Assembly (NCBI RefSeq): GCF_021018895.1
Contig: NC_079366.1
Location: forward strand, 29,763,771 to 29,827,770
Reading direction: 5' to 3'
DNA: 64,000 nt
Source of the DNA: Seriola aureovittata
Taxonomy: Eukaryota; Chordata; Actinopteri; Carangiformes; Carangidae
Shown here: positions 46,440-58,537 of the stretch, in pieces
Layout of the letters: each line of letters begins with the position of its first letter
Position numbering within the stretch: the first letter of the stretch is position 1
Notes under the pieces: model-generated
Database searches by the model: none
The model's input: only the letters and a program-made list of their open reading frames with translations
Told to the model about the DNA's origin: nothing
Translations under genes and position numbers: made by a program

Positions 46440-46600
46440 AGTGCAAACCTGAGGAAAAAGAGCCGGCTCTGCCCCTTCAGGTAGATGACATCCGTGTTCA
46501 GGGACCAGTCCAGTTTACTGTCCAGGTGTGCACCTAGGTATTTAGGTAAGTGTGCACCACCTCAATGTCAATCCCTCAATATAATTTAGATTTTTTTTAA
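46440..46600 (-). mobile_element. LINE reverse-transcriptase C-terminal fragment
   Basis: The minus strand reads IDIEVVHTYL and then KYLGAHLDSKLDWSLNTDVI and YLKGQSRLFFLR, the conserved segment after the palm of fish LINE ORF2. One frame slip separates the two parts. No other part of the element is recognisable nearby. Confidence 0.75.
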
Positions 46601-47130
46601 GACAATTTCTTAATAAAATTTAACATGTTTATACAAAGCAGAGAAAAGCAACGAACAAACTACTATAAGATTACACAGTACCTAAAAAGAGTTTTTGTAC
46701 ATATTATTAGTGGTAAAACAGCTTAATTCTGCTATATGATGTTCATATTTCATTTGTAAATATCAATGATTTAATATTTAGATTGTTTTCATCGCCATAT
46801 GCAAAATACATTCACTGCCAACACACCAACTGCTCCGCTTTCCGGTCCGGCAGGTGGCGCTAATACATCCATAAACCGGTTTATAACCGCCAGTATATAA
46901 AATAGAGAAAGAACCCAGTCGATTTGGGCTATACCATGTTAAAGTCTATAATGTCGAAGGATTCAACCGCAGTCTAATGTCACATGAACATCATTAATAT
47001 AAACACGTGTATCCATTTTAGATCATTCATTAACAACAACCTAATTATTTAGGCCAAGAATTTAAATTTGTAAAACGATATCTCCGTATTAAAGCTTCTT
47101 ACTATCTTTTTCACACCCCTGTTTTTCTCC
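46601..47130. other. AT-rich intergenic spacer before ltv1
   Basis: No gene or repeat was recognised. It leads into a short GC-richer segment upstream of the ltv1 start. Confidence 0.5.
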
Positions 47131-47321
47131 GGAATGGTCTCTTCCAGTTCTGGTCGCAGCAGCAGCAGCGTGGTGAAGGAGAACCCGGCGTGGAAAAACG
47201 TTAGCGACACTTTCTGGACTTAATTTACGGTTAAACGTTTATAACAGCTGCGTGTAGTTTGAGGTTTGAGCTTCTCTGATTCAGACCTGTCGAAGAAAAC
47301 CGTCAGAGATTCCGCCACAAG
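47131..47321 (+). promoter_or_regulatory. CpG-enriched 5' end of ltv1
   Basis: CpG-enriched sequence between the AT-rich spacer and the ATG at 47322; it must contain the 5' UTR. No TATA box was seen. Confidence 0.4.
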
Positions 47322-50300
47322 ATGGTAAGACGACATTTCTGCTACGTCAAGCTAATGTTGTTAGCTAACTTCAGTCCTGTGTTAGCAATTAAAAGGCAAC
47401 GTACTCGTAGAAAATATTAACTACATGTCTGTTTGTTTTATAGTCACATAATTAAATTCAGACAGTGTTGAATAGAAGTACATTTCACTCCCTTTTCCTC
47501 TTGTTTTTGTAATCGATGGTGTTTGGTAGAAGTAGTACTCAGGTACCACAGTGTAGAAAAACTTATTTAGTGCATCACTTTAATGTTGCAGCAGGTGAAG
47601 GTGAGACTGAGGTGATTTACTTATTTATTTTAGCCTACAATAATACAAGACAATTTACTTTTTATATTACATTTTGTATTACAGGGTATCTGCAGGTTTT
47701 AAAGTCTTAGAAATTATTTAATTAAGTTTCCTTAAAAGAAATTATGAAAACCTTCAATTCACTTAAGTCATAAGTGTCTATTTCCTCCCTCAGTCGGTGA
47801 TATTGTTAATTAGAAATGTTTTATTTCTGTCAGGAGACAGAAACAAACCTATAAACGAAAAGTGTGATTGTTGTCATCTGATAACTGGCAAATGTAGATT
47901 TAATCCATAGCATAACTGTAATTTGTGCCGTAGTAGAAGTACAGTAGCTCCAAGCAGCTGGAGGTTACCTGCCTTGCTGAAGGGCACCTCACTGAGACCC
48001 GGGTTTATCCTGGGGCTCAAACCAGAGACCTTCCTGTCATATCATCACCAGCAATCGCCGCTAACCGCTGCTGTTTGTCTCCTCCAGCCTCATCGAAAGA
48101 AGAAATCGTTCATTGAAAAGAAGAAGGCCGTGACCTTTCACCTCGTCCACAGAAGTCAGAGGGATCCGTTGGCTGCAGATGAGAAAGCACCGCAGCACGT
48201 CCTCCTGCCCGCCACCAAGGTACAGATCAATATGCTGTATCAATAACCTGGATATTAATGTACCTAAGTATCAATAACCAGGATATGAACACACCACAGC
48301 ATCAGTAACCAGTTTTCCTACCTGTCTTGTTGACTGCGTGCGACCGCTCAGGTTTATTTTGCAGCCTCATTAATTTGAACAAACAAATGAAACGTTAGCT
48401 GGCGTTCTGTCTGACGTGACGACTTGACTTGGATTTTGATCTTCTGCAGGTGGAGGTAGAGAAGAGGCGAGAGGAGCAGAGGAACTTTGGCGTTTTCTTC
48501 GACGACGACTACAACTACCTGCAGCACCTGAAGGAGGCGTCGGGCGCCTCTGAGCTGGTGACGGCCGGCCCCTCCTACACCGACAGACGACCTGTTAAAC
48601 TCCGTGATGAAGATGATGATGGTGAAAATGAGGAAGAGGGCGACGCGGACACGGTGTGTCCTGTGAGTTCAGTCAGATTTCCTCTCAGTCAGGTATTTCA
48701 GATTATCAGAACAGGTTTGTTATTTTTGTAAAGTTGGGGAGTGAGAGAGTGAGAGTGAGTTGGTAAAGAGAAAACAACTGACCAATAAAAAAGTGGATGG
48801 CGCCATCTTGTGGTAATCTGTGACCCACACTTACATTTATATTATTTTTTTGTTTGTTTATGAACAGGCAGCCAACATCAACCTGCCGTCCTCGGTGTTC
48901 GCCTCAGAGTTTGAGGAGGACGTGGGACTTCTGAACAAAGCTGCTCCAATCTCAGGTAAACAGCTTCATCATCATCCTCATCATCATCCTCAGGTACCAT
49001 AAAGTAGCTCATGAGCTCTATCGACATCTGCTGGTGACCAAGTGGAACTGCAACAACACAGATTTTTACAAAAACAAACCTACAAAAAAATCATAAATAA
49101 CACAAAATAGTTAAATAAGAAAACGGGGGCAAATTATTTCAGCATCAGACAGTTTGGTTTCCTAGCTGTGATCCACAGACCCCTCAACATGACGGCTGAG
49201 AGTCCAGTACCAGTATAATCAGGGACCAGATCTTGTAGAAACCCTTAATCATACGCTCGGACCTGTATGTCAAATATATTATATCAAAGATAAGTTTACA
49301 CCCCCGGCTGGAGGAGGTTTGCAGTCTATCCATAGATGTCGTCAGTTTGTTGCGTCGTCTTCTTCATCTGTTTTTTGTTTTCCCCTCAGGACCACGTCTG
49401 GACATGGACCCCGACATCGTGGCCGCGCTCGACGAAGACTTCGACTACGACGACCCCGACAACATCCTGGACGACGACTTCATCGTCAGAGCTAACACTG
49501 GGAGCGGAGCGGCGGACGTGGGGTGAGACCTGAACACACAGTTCATCGCTGCCTTGAATTTTTACCTTATTACTGCTGGTCACTTCACATGCAGTAGAAA
49601 TTATATAGATTATTATCCCGATTTAAACAGAAATAATTTATTGTGTGTCATCTTTCAGAATCATACTGAACCTGAACACAGACACTGGACGTGTTTTATG
49701 ACCATATTCTCTCTTTCTTGAGAAATAAAATAGTGTTTAGCAGATAAATAATAAATATGAAATGTCAAAATTGCACAATGATTAATGAACATTATCTTTT
49801 CTTTTCAACCACATTTGAGTTGATTCTGGTAAATTGTTACTTAAAAGAAACGGTCATGTTTTGCAGTAGTACACACAGTCGGTTTCACAGGAAACTTTGA
49901 TTAGATATTGGCAGATTTTTATCAATATTGTGATATAGATTCAGCCAATATCTCCAACAACGGCAGACACAAAATGAAGGGAAATGTTCTTTGATGATCA
50001 GTCAATTAATCAATGAGTCAATCCACAGAAAATTAATGTGCAACTAATTTGCTAATTGAATAATCGGTTTAGGTCGTTTTGGTCGGAGCATTTGAAGATG
50101 TGTCTTTGGTCTGTCAGAGATTTTCTGGTATTTAATAGATTCGGCGGATTAATCGATAAAGAAGATGATGATTAGTTGCAGCCCCTAACTGTGATTTCCT
50201 GTTTGTGTGTCACCTGTGACAGAGGGGACGATGACGATGATGATGATGAGTGGGAGGACACGGACGAGGAGGGCGACTTCGACTCTGAGGGAGGGGTTTC

Positions 50301-52048
50301 GGGCGACGAGGACCTGGGACCGGGCGGCGTCGGCCGAGAGTTTCTGTTCATGGACGAGGAGACGAAGAGTCGGTTCACAGAATACTCGATGACGTCGTCG
50401 GTGATGAGGAGGAACGAGCAGCTCTCGCTGCTGGACGACCGCTTCGAGAAGGTGAAGACAACAAACAACTTCAGCCACAAACCAGTTTTTACATTTGCTT
50501 TTAATTTAATGTGTTTGATTATGTTTTATTTGCACATATAATACATCAACATAAAACCAGAGACAGAAACAGAATAAAAGAGAAATAAAAAGGAAAAACT
50601 TGTGTGTAAATCAGATAAATACAAAGATAATAATTGACAGTCACACAAGGATCAGAAAAATTCACAAACTACAAAAGAAAAAAATTAAAACTGACGCCAG
50701 CGACCATTAATTACACGTCAGTTTCTCTTTAAAACTTTGTGAGGATCATGAGCTTTTACTTCTGTATCTGTCCACTGATATCTGAAGGAATACTGTCTGT
50801 GTGTCGTAATATTTTACTGTTACTGTGAGTTAATAAAGTTTTCTAATCTAAGGCAATCTTACAAATAGAAGAAAGCATAAAATAATTAAGATAAAAAATA
50901 AAGAGAAGAGAGAACAAGCAATAAAAGTAAGATGGTAAAATGTTAAATGAATGATATTTCTCTGCAGTCTTGTGGCTGCATCACAGAGCAGCAACAGGAA
51001 CAATGTGCCAACCACCGGTGTCATCGTCTGTAGCGCACATGTTTATTAACCTTACACGCACGTTGCCATGGTTACTCCCCCATGAGCGGCAAACTCGCAA
51101 CAGACCGTGTCAGCCCCGAGGGACAGACATGGAAAAAACATTGAGATGTGGCTACAACAAAAAGCTGTAGCTGAATTCAGAATAACAAGGTCGCACACAG
51201 CAGCAGCTCAAAGGGTCAAAGCACCGAAACAACAAACATGTAAAACCACCACAGTTGTAGTCCAGCTAGCAGCAGTTGTAGTCCAGCTAGCAGCAGTTGT
51301 AGTCCAGCTAGCAGCAGTTGTAGTCCAGGAAGAAGCAGTTGTAGTCCAGGTAGCAGCAGTTGTAGTCCAGCTAGCGGGAGTTGTAGTCCAGGTAGAAGCA
51401 GTTGTAGTCCAGCTAGCAGCAGTTGTAGTCCAGCAAGCAGCAGTTGTAGTCCAGCTAGCGAGAGTTGTAGTCCAGCTAGTGGGAGTTGTAGTCCAGCTAG
51501 CAGTAGTTGTAGTGCAGCTAGCAGCAGTTGTAGTCCAGCTAGCGGGAGTTGTAGTCCAGGTAGGCAACAGTTGTAGTCCAAGCTGCAGCAGGTGGACCGG
51601 TGCATCTTTGGTAGTTGGACCACATTTGTGGAGGCGAGGTGATTTTTATTTTTGGCACGTTGAAGTGAGACATCGTTACTTCTCACTGTGCGTCTGCAAA
51701 GTCACTTGTGTGTTTGTCGAGCTCCTCACATCTGTTAACAGATGTTTTTTGTTGTCGTTTTAGTTTTACGAACAGTTTGATGACGATGAGATTGGCGCTC
51801 TGGACAACGCCGAGCTGGAGGGCTACATCGAACCGGACAGCGCTCGCCTGGAGGAAGTTATAAAAGACTACTTCAAACAGAAAGAGAAGGAGTGAGTGAA
51901 TGTGAAGTGGATGAACGCTGCATCAGATACTTGTTTTTAGCAGGAAACCGTCGCTTTAAATGAACCTGGTGACTGATCTGTGTCTTGTTCGTGCTTCAGG
52001 TACCAGAGGCCTGATGACCTGGGTCCTAAAGAACTTCCTGTGGTGAGG

Positions 52049-52080
<32 letters not shown>

Positions 52081-54770
52081 AATGGAAACTGTTGTTATCA
52101 AGGCAGCAGAAGAGAAGTGGGACTGTGAAACCATCGTCAGTGAGTGTAACGTCTCTTTGCTGTGTAGTTATGTGTTTATGAGCCGTACCTGCCACAGGAC
52201 GATGTTTCACTCGTCCTACAGGTTTAGATTTGTTTTCCATCTCTTCAGGGTTCAGATTTATTTACACACGTTATCTGAAACAGATCAGTGCTGATGCAGC
52301 CAGACAAACTGCTTCACTCCTTCCTGCAGCTGCTGCACAAAGACGATTGGCTTTTCTTCATTTGGCATAAACAGAATTAACCTTAACTTGACAGGCATAA
52401 TATTCAAGAGAAATAATATTTACAGTATTTATACTTATCCATTATATATAATATTAAATATAACAATAAATGTAATTAAGTAAATACACAGGCTTGCCCT
52501 GTGTAATTAATTATTTTATATATATATATATAAACTTCTACTTATATATATATTTATATTTATTGTTATGCCTGTTAAGTTTCTTTCATAAGTTGAGGGA
52601 GGGAGGGTTTTTGTAGAATAATAATAAATAAAGTAATAAAGTATTTAGATATAAATACAATTCCTTAAAAGTGTACAATCCAGTCATTATCTCTTCTGCA
52701 GCCATGTCACTGTCTTGCTGTTGCTTCTGCACAGAAAATGTAAGAAAGGCGTATAAAATTTTAATATTATATTAATATTGAAGTTATTTTTTCTAAAGCC
52801 GAACAGGAAAGACATCTCCGCCATGTTGGCTAGAGTTTGATCTTTCTGTTTTAGAGCAGTTACACGTAACGGAGACAAATTAATTAGCTTGTTTTTACTG
52901 TAAAAACTTCAGGGTTCATATGTGATAAAATTATTTTAGCTTCAGCAGGAACAACATCTGGATCTGACCCCAGAACAGCCAGTGAGAAGTTAATGAACTG
53001 TAACAAGGAGGAGTGTTGTTTATTTTATCGTCAGTTTCAGTGTAATTGAACCTTCCTCACGTTGGATTAAATAAATCGTAGCACTGTGTTTTCACCTGTT
53101 GGCTGAGAGTTCAACTCTTTATCTGTCACATCTTGGTCAATGGTTGATAGGAAACATCACCACAAGCACTTTGGTCCCTGGGTGTCATTTATTGGAAAGT
53201 GCTGCAGTAATAAAGCGACTGAAAGTCTAAAAACATATAAACTAATGTATAAATTCCAGACCTTAAAGAGTTAAATACAACGTTTGTGTCCTGATTTCTC
53301 AGGTTTTGTGAATTTAAAAGAAGAATATTTTGGTTTCTCTTGGTGAGAAACTAAATCATAGTCTCACTTCTGATTCAGCAACTGCTTTTATTTTGAAATT
53401 TAAACGTTCAAGTGATAAATTTGGTTGTAGTTGTGGCTGAGACGCTGGTGATGTTAACATCTGTTGGTTTTCTTCTCCAGGCACATACTCCAACATATAC
53501 AACAGACCCAAAATCATTCAAGATCCACCAAAGGTTTGTACGTGACACACGTGTGGAATAAGACGCACACACTAAAAACACGGATCACAGGATGAAGGGG
53601 TTAACTGAAAGCCAGGACGCTGCCAGGTGACACAGGAAGTCACTGTCCTGACAGTTGTGGTGTAACAGGTTTGTGGCGATGAACAACCTGCCAATGCACT
53701 TTGCTTCATACCGTCGCCACCTGTGACTCACGGAGGAACAAACAGCAGTGCGGAGAAGGAAGTGGCACAGAGTGTGTAACTAAGATGGCTGTAAAAAGGT
53801 CAAAGTTCACCTCACAAAACACATTTTTTGGCCATAACTCAAGAATTCAGACGTTCATTGATTCTGACTCGGTTTAACTCAGATGGCTTTGATAGTTTTA
53901 TTGATAGTTTTACTCAATGTTCAGACCTTTAAGGACATTTTGAAAGAGTCTAGAGACTCTGTTGACGTTCCCTCCGTAGTCCCACAGACCTCGTCCCACA
54001 ACGTCGTGGTTATAAAACCGTTTCAGTCGTCGTCTGAACGGACCACGTTTCAGTCACTGTTGAAAGCTTGTTCCGTTGTCATGACGACAGAAACAGAAAA
54101 ACATGTAAATGAGAAAAGCTTTATTGTGAAATCAGCTGTATTTAAAATGCTGTATATGGGAGCAGAGAGAGGAGGAGACTAGACTGAATCCGTCCACATA
54201 CTGGGTTCTGATTGGTCCTGCTTCTCTCTGTCCCCCAGTCGAAGCCGATCCGTGTCTCCAGTAAGACGGGCATCCCTCTGGACGTCCTCCCCGGCAGAAG
54301 CCTGACGGCGAAGCAGGCGGAGCGTATGACGATGATCAACGACTCGGACCTTCCTCGCGTCTCCACCCAGCCCCGAGACAGAGCCGAGAGCAGAGAGGAG
54401 AGGAAGGCGAGGAAGCAGGCCGTCAAAGGAGAGCGCAAGGTGAGACACGGAGAGGAGGACGCTGACCAGTTTCTCAGCTTCGTTCAGATTGTAGGATGGA
54501 AAAGATGTTATAATGATCTTTGGGAGAAACACAAGTTTGGCTTAAAGCATCTTTAATCAGATGTTTTTATTCCTTCGTGCCGCTGAGAGTCAGTGACCCG
54601 GTAACAAACAAATGACCACAGATCAAAACACTCAAACAATCTCACCGAACGCCTCCTGGTAACAAACCTGATGTATCTCAGTCCTCGTAGAGCTCCGTTA
54701 AAACTCAGTAATGAGTCTGTTACTGGGGGACTTTCATCACCATGAACACACACACACACTCACACACACA

Positions 54771-54819
<49 letters not shown>

Positions 54820-54820
54820 A

Positions 54821-54885
<65 letters not shown>

Positions 54886-54926
54886 ACACACACACGCACT
54901 CACTCACTCACTCACTCACTCACGCT

Positions 54927-54976
<50 letters not shown>

Positions 54977-55018
54977 CACACACACACTCACACACTCACA
55001 CACACACACACACACACT

Positions 55019-55050
<32 letters not shown>

Positions 55051-55110
55051 CACACACACGCACTCACTCACTCACTCACTCACTCACTCACTCACTCACT
55101 CACTCACGCT

Positions 55111-55146
<36 letters not shown>

Positions 55147-55386
55147 CACACACACACACACACACACACATATATTTGCACCTGATTCATCTTTAGATGC
55201 AAACTGAGGAGGAAAATGTGTCAACCAATGACTTGAAAACATTTGTTCAGTGTTGAATCGTTCCTGTGTGTTCAGGAGAGGAGAGTGGAGAAGAAAGCCA
55301 ACAAGGTGGCGTTCAAGGAAGAGAGAGTGCGACAGGAGAAGCAGATGTTGAACCTGAGGATGAACATTCAAGGCATGAAGCTTTAG
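47322..55386 (+). CDS. ltv1: LTV1, 40S ribosomal subunit biogenesis factor
   Basis: Conserved factor that binds pre-40S particles and is needed for their maturation and export. Exons: 47322-47324 (the ATG alone), 48088-48219, 48450-48662, 48868-48955, 49390-49522, 50223-50451, 51764-51891, 52000-52139, 53481-53533, 54239-54439 and 55276-55386. All are in phase: 476 codons (human LTV1 475). The start MPHRKKKSFIEKKKAVTFHL is nearly the human sequence. Further landmarks are FGVFFDDDYNYLQHLKE, LPSSVFASEFEEDVGLLNKA, FTEYSMTSSVMRRNEQLSLL, FYEQFDDDEIGALDNAELEG and SKTGIPLDVLPGRSLTAKQ, with a basic coiled C-terminus ending GMKL. Several exons encode Asp/Glu runs, also a family feature. Exon 3 has two in-frame donors nine bases apart (after 48653 and after 48662). 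Introns carry large satellites. AATAAA at 55559. Confidence 0.96.
51253..51590. repeat. 21-bp minisatellite, about 16 copies, in ltv1 intron 6
   Basis: Period 21, with the nearly constant core AGTTGTAGTCCAG followed by a variable octamer (ctagcagc, ctagcggg, gtagaagc and others). The period is a multiple of three and stop-free in several frames, which produces long false frames on both strands (51107-51763, 51208-51567, 51216-51686). Confidence 0.95.
54744..55171. repeat. Long compound (CA)n/(CACT)n microsatellite in the last ltv1 intron
   Basis: About 430 bases of CA repeat are interrupted by regular CACT/ACTC blocks, with two similar halves around 54890-54970 and 55060-55150 (cgcactcact... 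cacgctctcacac). This indicates an internal duplication. His/Thr-rich frames are artefacts. Confidence 0.95.
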
Positions 55387-55558
55387 TATCGGAGAGAGGC
55401 GGCGCTCGGCTCGCACAGACTCTTCACGCGCTGATGGCGTGATCAGCCGACACGCCGCGCTTCACCTCAGTGCAGCTGACGGGACGACAAACATCCCCAG
55501 ACAAGAGCGGGCTGATGGGGGTGATGACTTTTCTTCAAAGACAGTTAATTTAACTTTT

Positions 55559-55564
55559 AATAAA
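55559..55564 (+). terminator. Polyadenylation signal AATAAA, ltv1
   Basis: AATAAA 173 bases after the ltv1 stop. Confidence 0.55.
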
Positions 55565-55979
55565 AGGAGAAATCCAGTTTATCTACAGAAAACCAGCTCA
55601 GATCATGTTGCTGTGACAGTTTGAAATCCAGGAACTTTGGTACAAGCTGAAATGTTTCTAATGAAACGCTCTTATCAGATCCTGATTTAAGATCTAGTTT
55701 GTCAACGTTACACCGTCTTTAACCCACAGATAAAGGAAGAGGTGAGAAAATTAAACCCGCTCTCTCGTCTGTACGTGAATAACGAGTTAACAGCTGCACA
55801 AAGATACAAAATCCACCTACAAGCTCCAATTATACGACATGTTTTTTTAATCCACGCTAAAAACCAAAAGGCTGTTTGTTGTTTTTATACTTGGGTTAGA
55901 TAATTACACTTCAGATTAAACAAATGAGTGTTAATGAGTGAACTTCAGAGGGGCTGGTAGGTGGATTTCATTCCCTTTG

Positions 55980-56050
55980 CACAGATGCAGGCCAGCTGTT
56001 TCCAGGCTTTGTGCTAAGCTAAGCTAACCGGCTGCTGGTGGTATCAATCT
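55980..56050. repeat. Dispersed repeat with the ctaagctaagctaacc phrase
   Basis: The segment tttccaggctttgtgctaag followed by ctaagctaacc is the inverted form of the segment at about 4920-4955 and 5555-5585. A weaker relative is near 32700. This is one dispersed family, probably a MITE or SINE. Confidence 0.6.
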
Positions 56051-58537
56051 TCTCATTTAACAGTCAGTGTGAATTTCAAAAAAACATTTGAAAAGGTTTG
56101 TAGAAAAAAAAGTTCATATTTTTCAAAATAAAATATTCAGAAAAATGTTGTTTTGGTTTCTGTATTGAAACCCAGATATTACACCCCGCTCTGCAAACAG
56201 GAAATATCAAGTTTGTTCATGTGTCTTTATTAAAAACTCCTCAGTGTGAGATGTTGATGTCATCAGGCTGCACACAGGAGAGCTGATTGGTCCGACTGGT
56301 TCTGCGTCTCCACGCCGGCGACAGTCAGAGCGGCAGCCATATTGTTTTCAGGTTGTCCGTCCGTCCGATATCTCAGTCACGCCTTGAAGGAGCTTCTTCA
56401 AATGTGGCACAAACATTCAGTCGGGCTCAGTGATGAACTGATTCGATTTTGGTGGCTAAAGGTCAAAAGGTCACGGTGACGTCGCGTTCTTGTGAATGCG
56501 ATATATCAGGATACACTCTCCCAAATTCATTAACAGTTGAACTCAAATGTACGGTGGCCCTGAAGCTCAAAGCACTGCAACTGAAGAAAACACATGCAAA
56601 TAAACAAACGTGTTACAAATTCAGTCATACAACACAAAGTGTGTGTCTCTCTCTCGCTCCAGGAAAAGCTTTATTAGCATGAACAAAAACATGTTTCTGC
56701 CAAAGCAGTTTACAAATTATAATAATATACATATAATGCAATAATAAACGTTGAATATTGATGCAGATTTAGATTTTAAAATAAATACATTTATGTACAA
56801 TCATTTAATATCATTCTGTCTCTCTGTCTCTCTCTCTCTCCCTCCCTGACTTTCCTGTCTGTCTCTCTGTGTTATCTTACGTTGCTGTGCGTTGAAGTGA
56901 TAACATTTTATATCCAACTTCACTATGTCATAAGAACAGTGTAAAAACACTCTGTAACTCAGGAGAGAGAGAGAGAGAGTTTGACCAGGAAACACGAGGA
57001 CAGTGATTCAACTTTCCCTCTTCATGTAAACAAGCATCAGTTGACAGGAAGATTTTATATTTATATTTTATTGTATAAATCACTTCTGGTGTCGGTAAAA
57101 TAATCTGACATTCTTGGTCATTGTGTTTATTCAGTGTAAACGTGTAAAAAGTATAAAGCCATTTGGTGTTTTTTTTGGTGTTTAAACCTAAAAAAAACCA
57201 ATTTTATTGTGATTGATAATTGAACAAAATGCAGTTCGATAAAAAAAATGGATTTAAAAAAAATGAAAAAAACTCCACAGCATTAAAAATATGAGCAGCC
57301 CAAAAGTTTCCAATAAATCCAACCCTGTGAGGCAGAAACTCTCCCAGTCGTCTCTGCCAGGCCAGTTCAGCAGGTCGCAGGTTTCCCTGCAGCAGCTCAC
57401 GACAGAAACTGAGGCGTGGTGAGGCGTGTACGACTGGAGTATTTATGACGCTGCAGGGAGTTTAAAGTCCAGGAGGTAAAAGGTGCTCAGCTTCATTTTA
57501 CAACTTCAACAACAAGTACGAGTCTTAAAGCGACAGTTCAAACTGATGCCAGTAAAAACATCTTCTTATTCACCTGTAGTGTCTTTTAGTGTCGTGTAGA
57601 TCGTTTGGGTTTTTGTTTGTCTCGATCTCGTTTCCACCTCAACAACCGAGTTTAATCAGAATCTTTTTGCATAAACAAATGAGTCCCTCTGAAAACAGTC
57701 TGCTCTGTGTCCAACATTATTTCTGGTAACACTCGGCCTCACTGAGTCAACGTGGTGCCAGAGATCTTAAACCAAGGCTGATAAAAACCAAACCATCTAC
57801 ATGATTAAATGCCACTTGAAACAAGTGAGGAAATGTATTTTGTGTGTATGTTTTTTTGGGTGAACTGTCCATTTAAAAAACTGTACAGAAGACGGATTAA
57901 AATACATAAACAACTGCCAGTTTGAGCCGGTACGGGAAAATAAAATAAAGAACCAACAAAGTCATTATACAACTTCAAATTAAAACGTCCCTGTGGGGTT
58001 ATGAAGCGTCCGGCCACCTGCCTGAGGTGACTGACAGATCACCGCTTTCCTTCCCTGAGACAAACAGCAGCGTCGACAGCTTCTTTACAAACACCTGGAA
58101 GAGAGAGTTGGGGTTATTTGACGAGACAGGTCATGTGTTGTCAGGGTGTTACCTGCAGCAGCAGCAGCGGTACACTGGCAGAGCAATATCTGTTTAAATG
58201 AAACGTCATGAGGAACATTTCCAGCCATCTATCTTATCTCTCTCTCCTGTATTACGCTTCTGGCGTAGGAATACGGTTGAAAAAATGTAGTTCCAAAGGA
58301 AAGTGCTGTTTACATTTAAACGGATATTTTTTCTGCCGGCTCCGCCCACACATCATTGCTGCAGGTAACACACCGACTCTGCGGGACTTCCTCACACAAC
58401 CCCCACGTCAAATAACTCGAACTGTCCCTTTAAAAAGGTTGAATAAATGTGGCAGAGGTTGTTGTTCAGGAGGAGTGTGTGCAGGTCAGCGACCCAGAGC
58501 CAGGCGTTAGTCCCAGACCAAGACTCTGTCAGCTGTT
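56051..58537. other. Convergent intergenic / probable 3' UTR of the minus-strand receptor
   Basis: ltv1 and the ifngr1-like gene converge here. Several minus-strand poly(A) hexamers exist (plus-strand TTTATT at 56670-56675, 57067-57072 and 57203-57208), so the receptor 3' UTR may reach 1-2 kb. A CT microsatellite lies at about 56815-56850. No coding exon was recognised. Confidence 0.4.

Noticed and set aside
51107..51763. 218-codon VVVQLAA-type repeat protein and two antisense repeat frames
   Set aside because: Artefacts of a stop-free 21-bp tandem repeat within an ltv1 intron.
54711..55196. His/Thr-rich frames of 147-161 codons
   Set aside because: Pure CA/CACT microsatellite translation.
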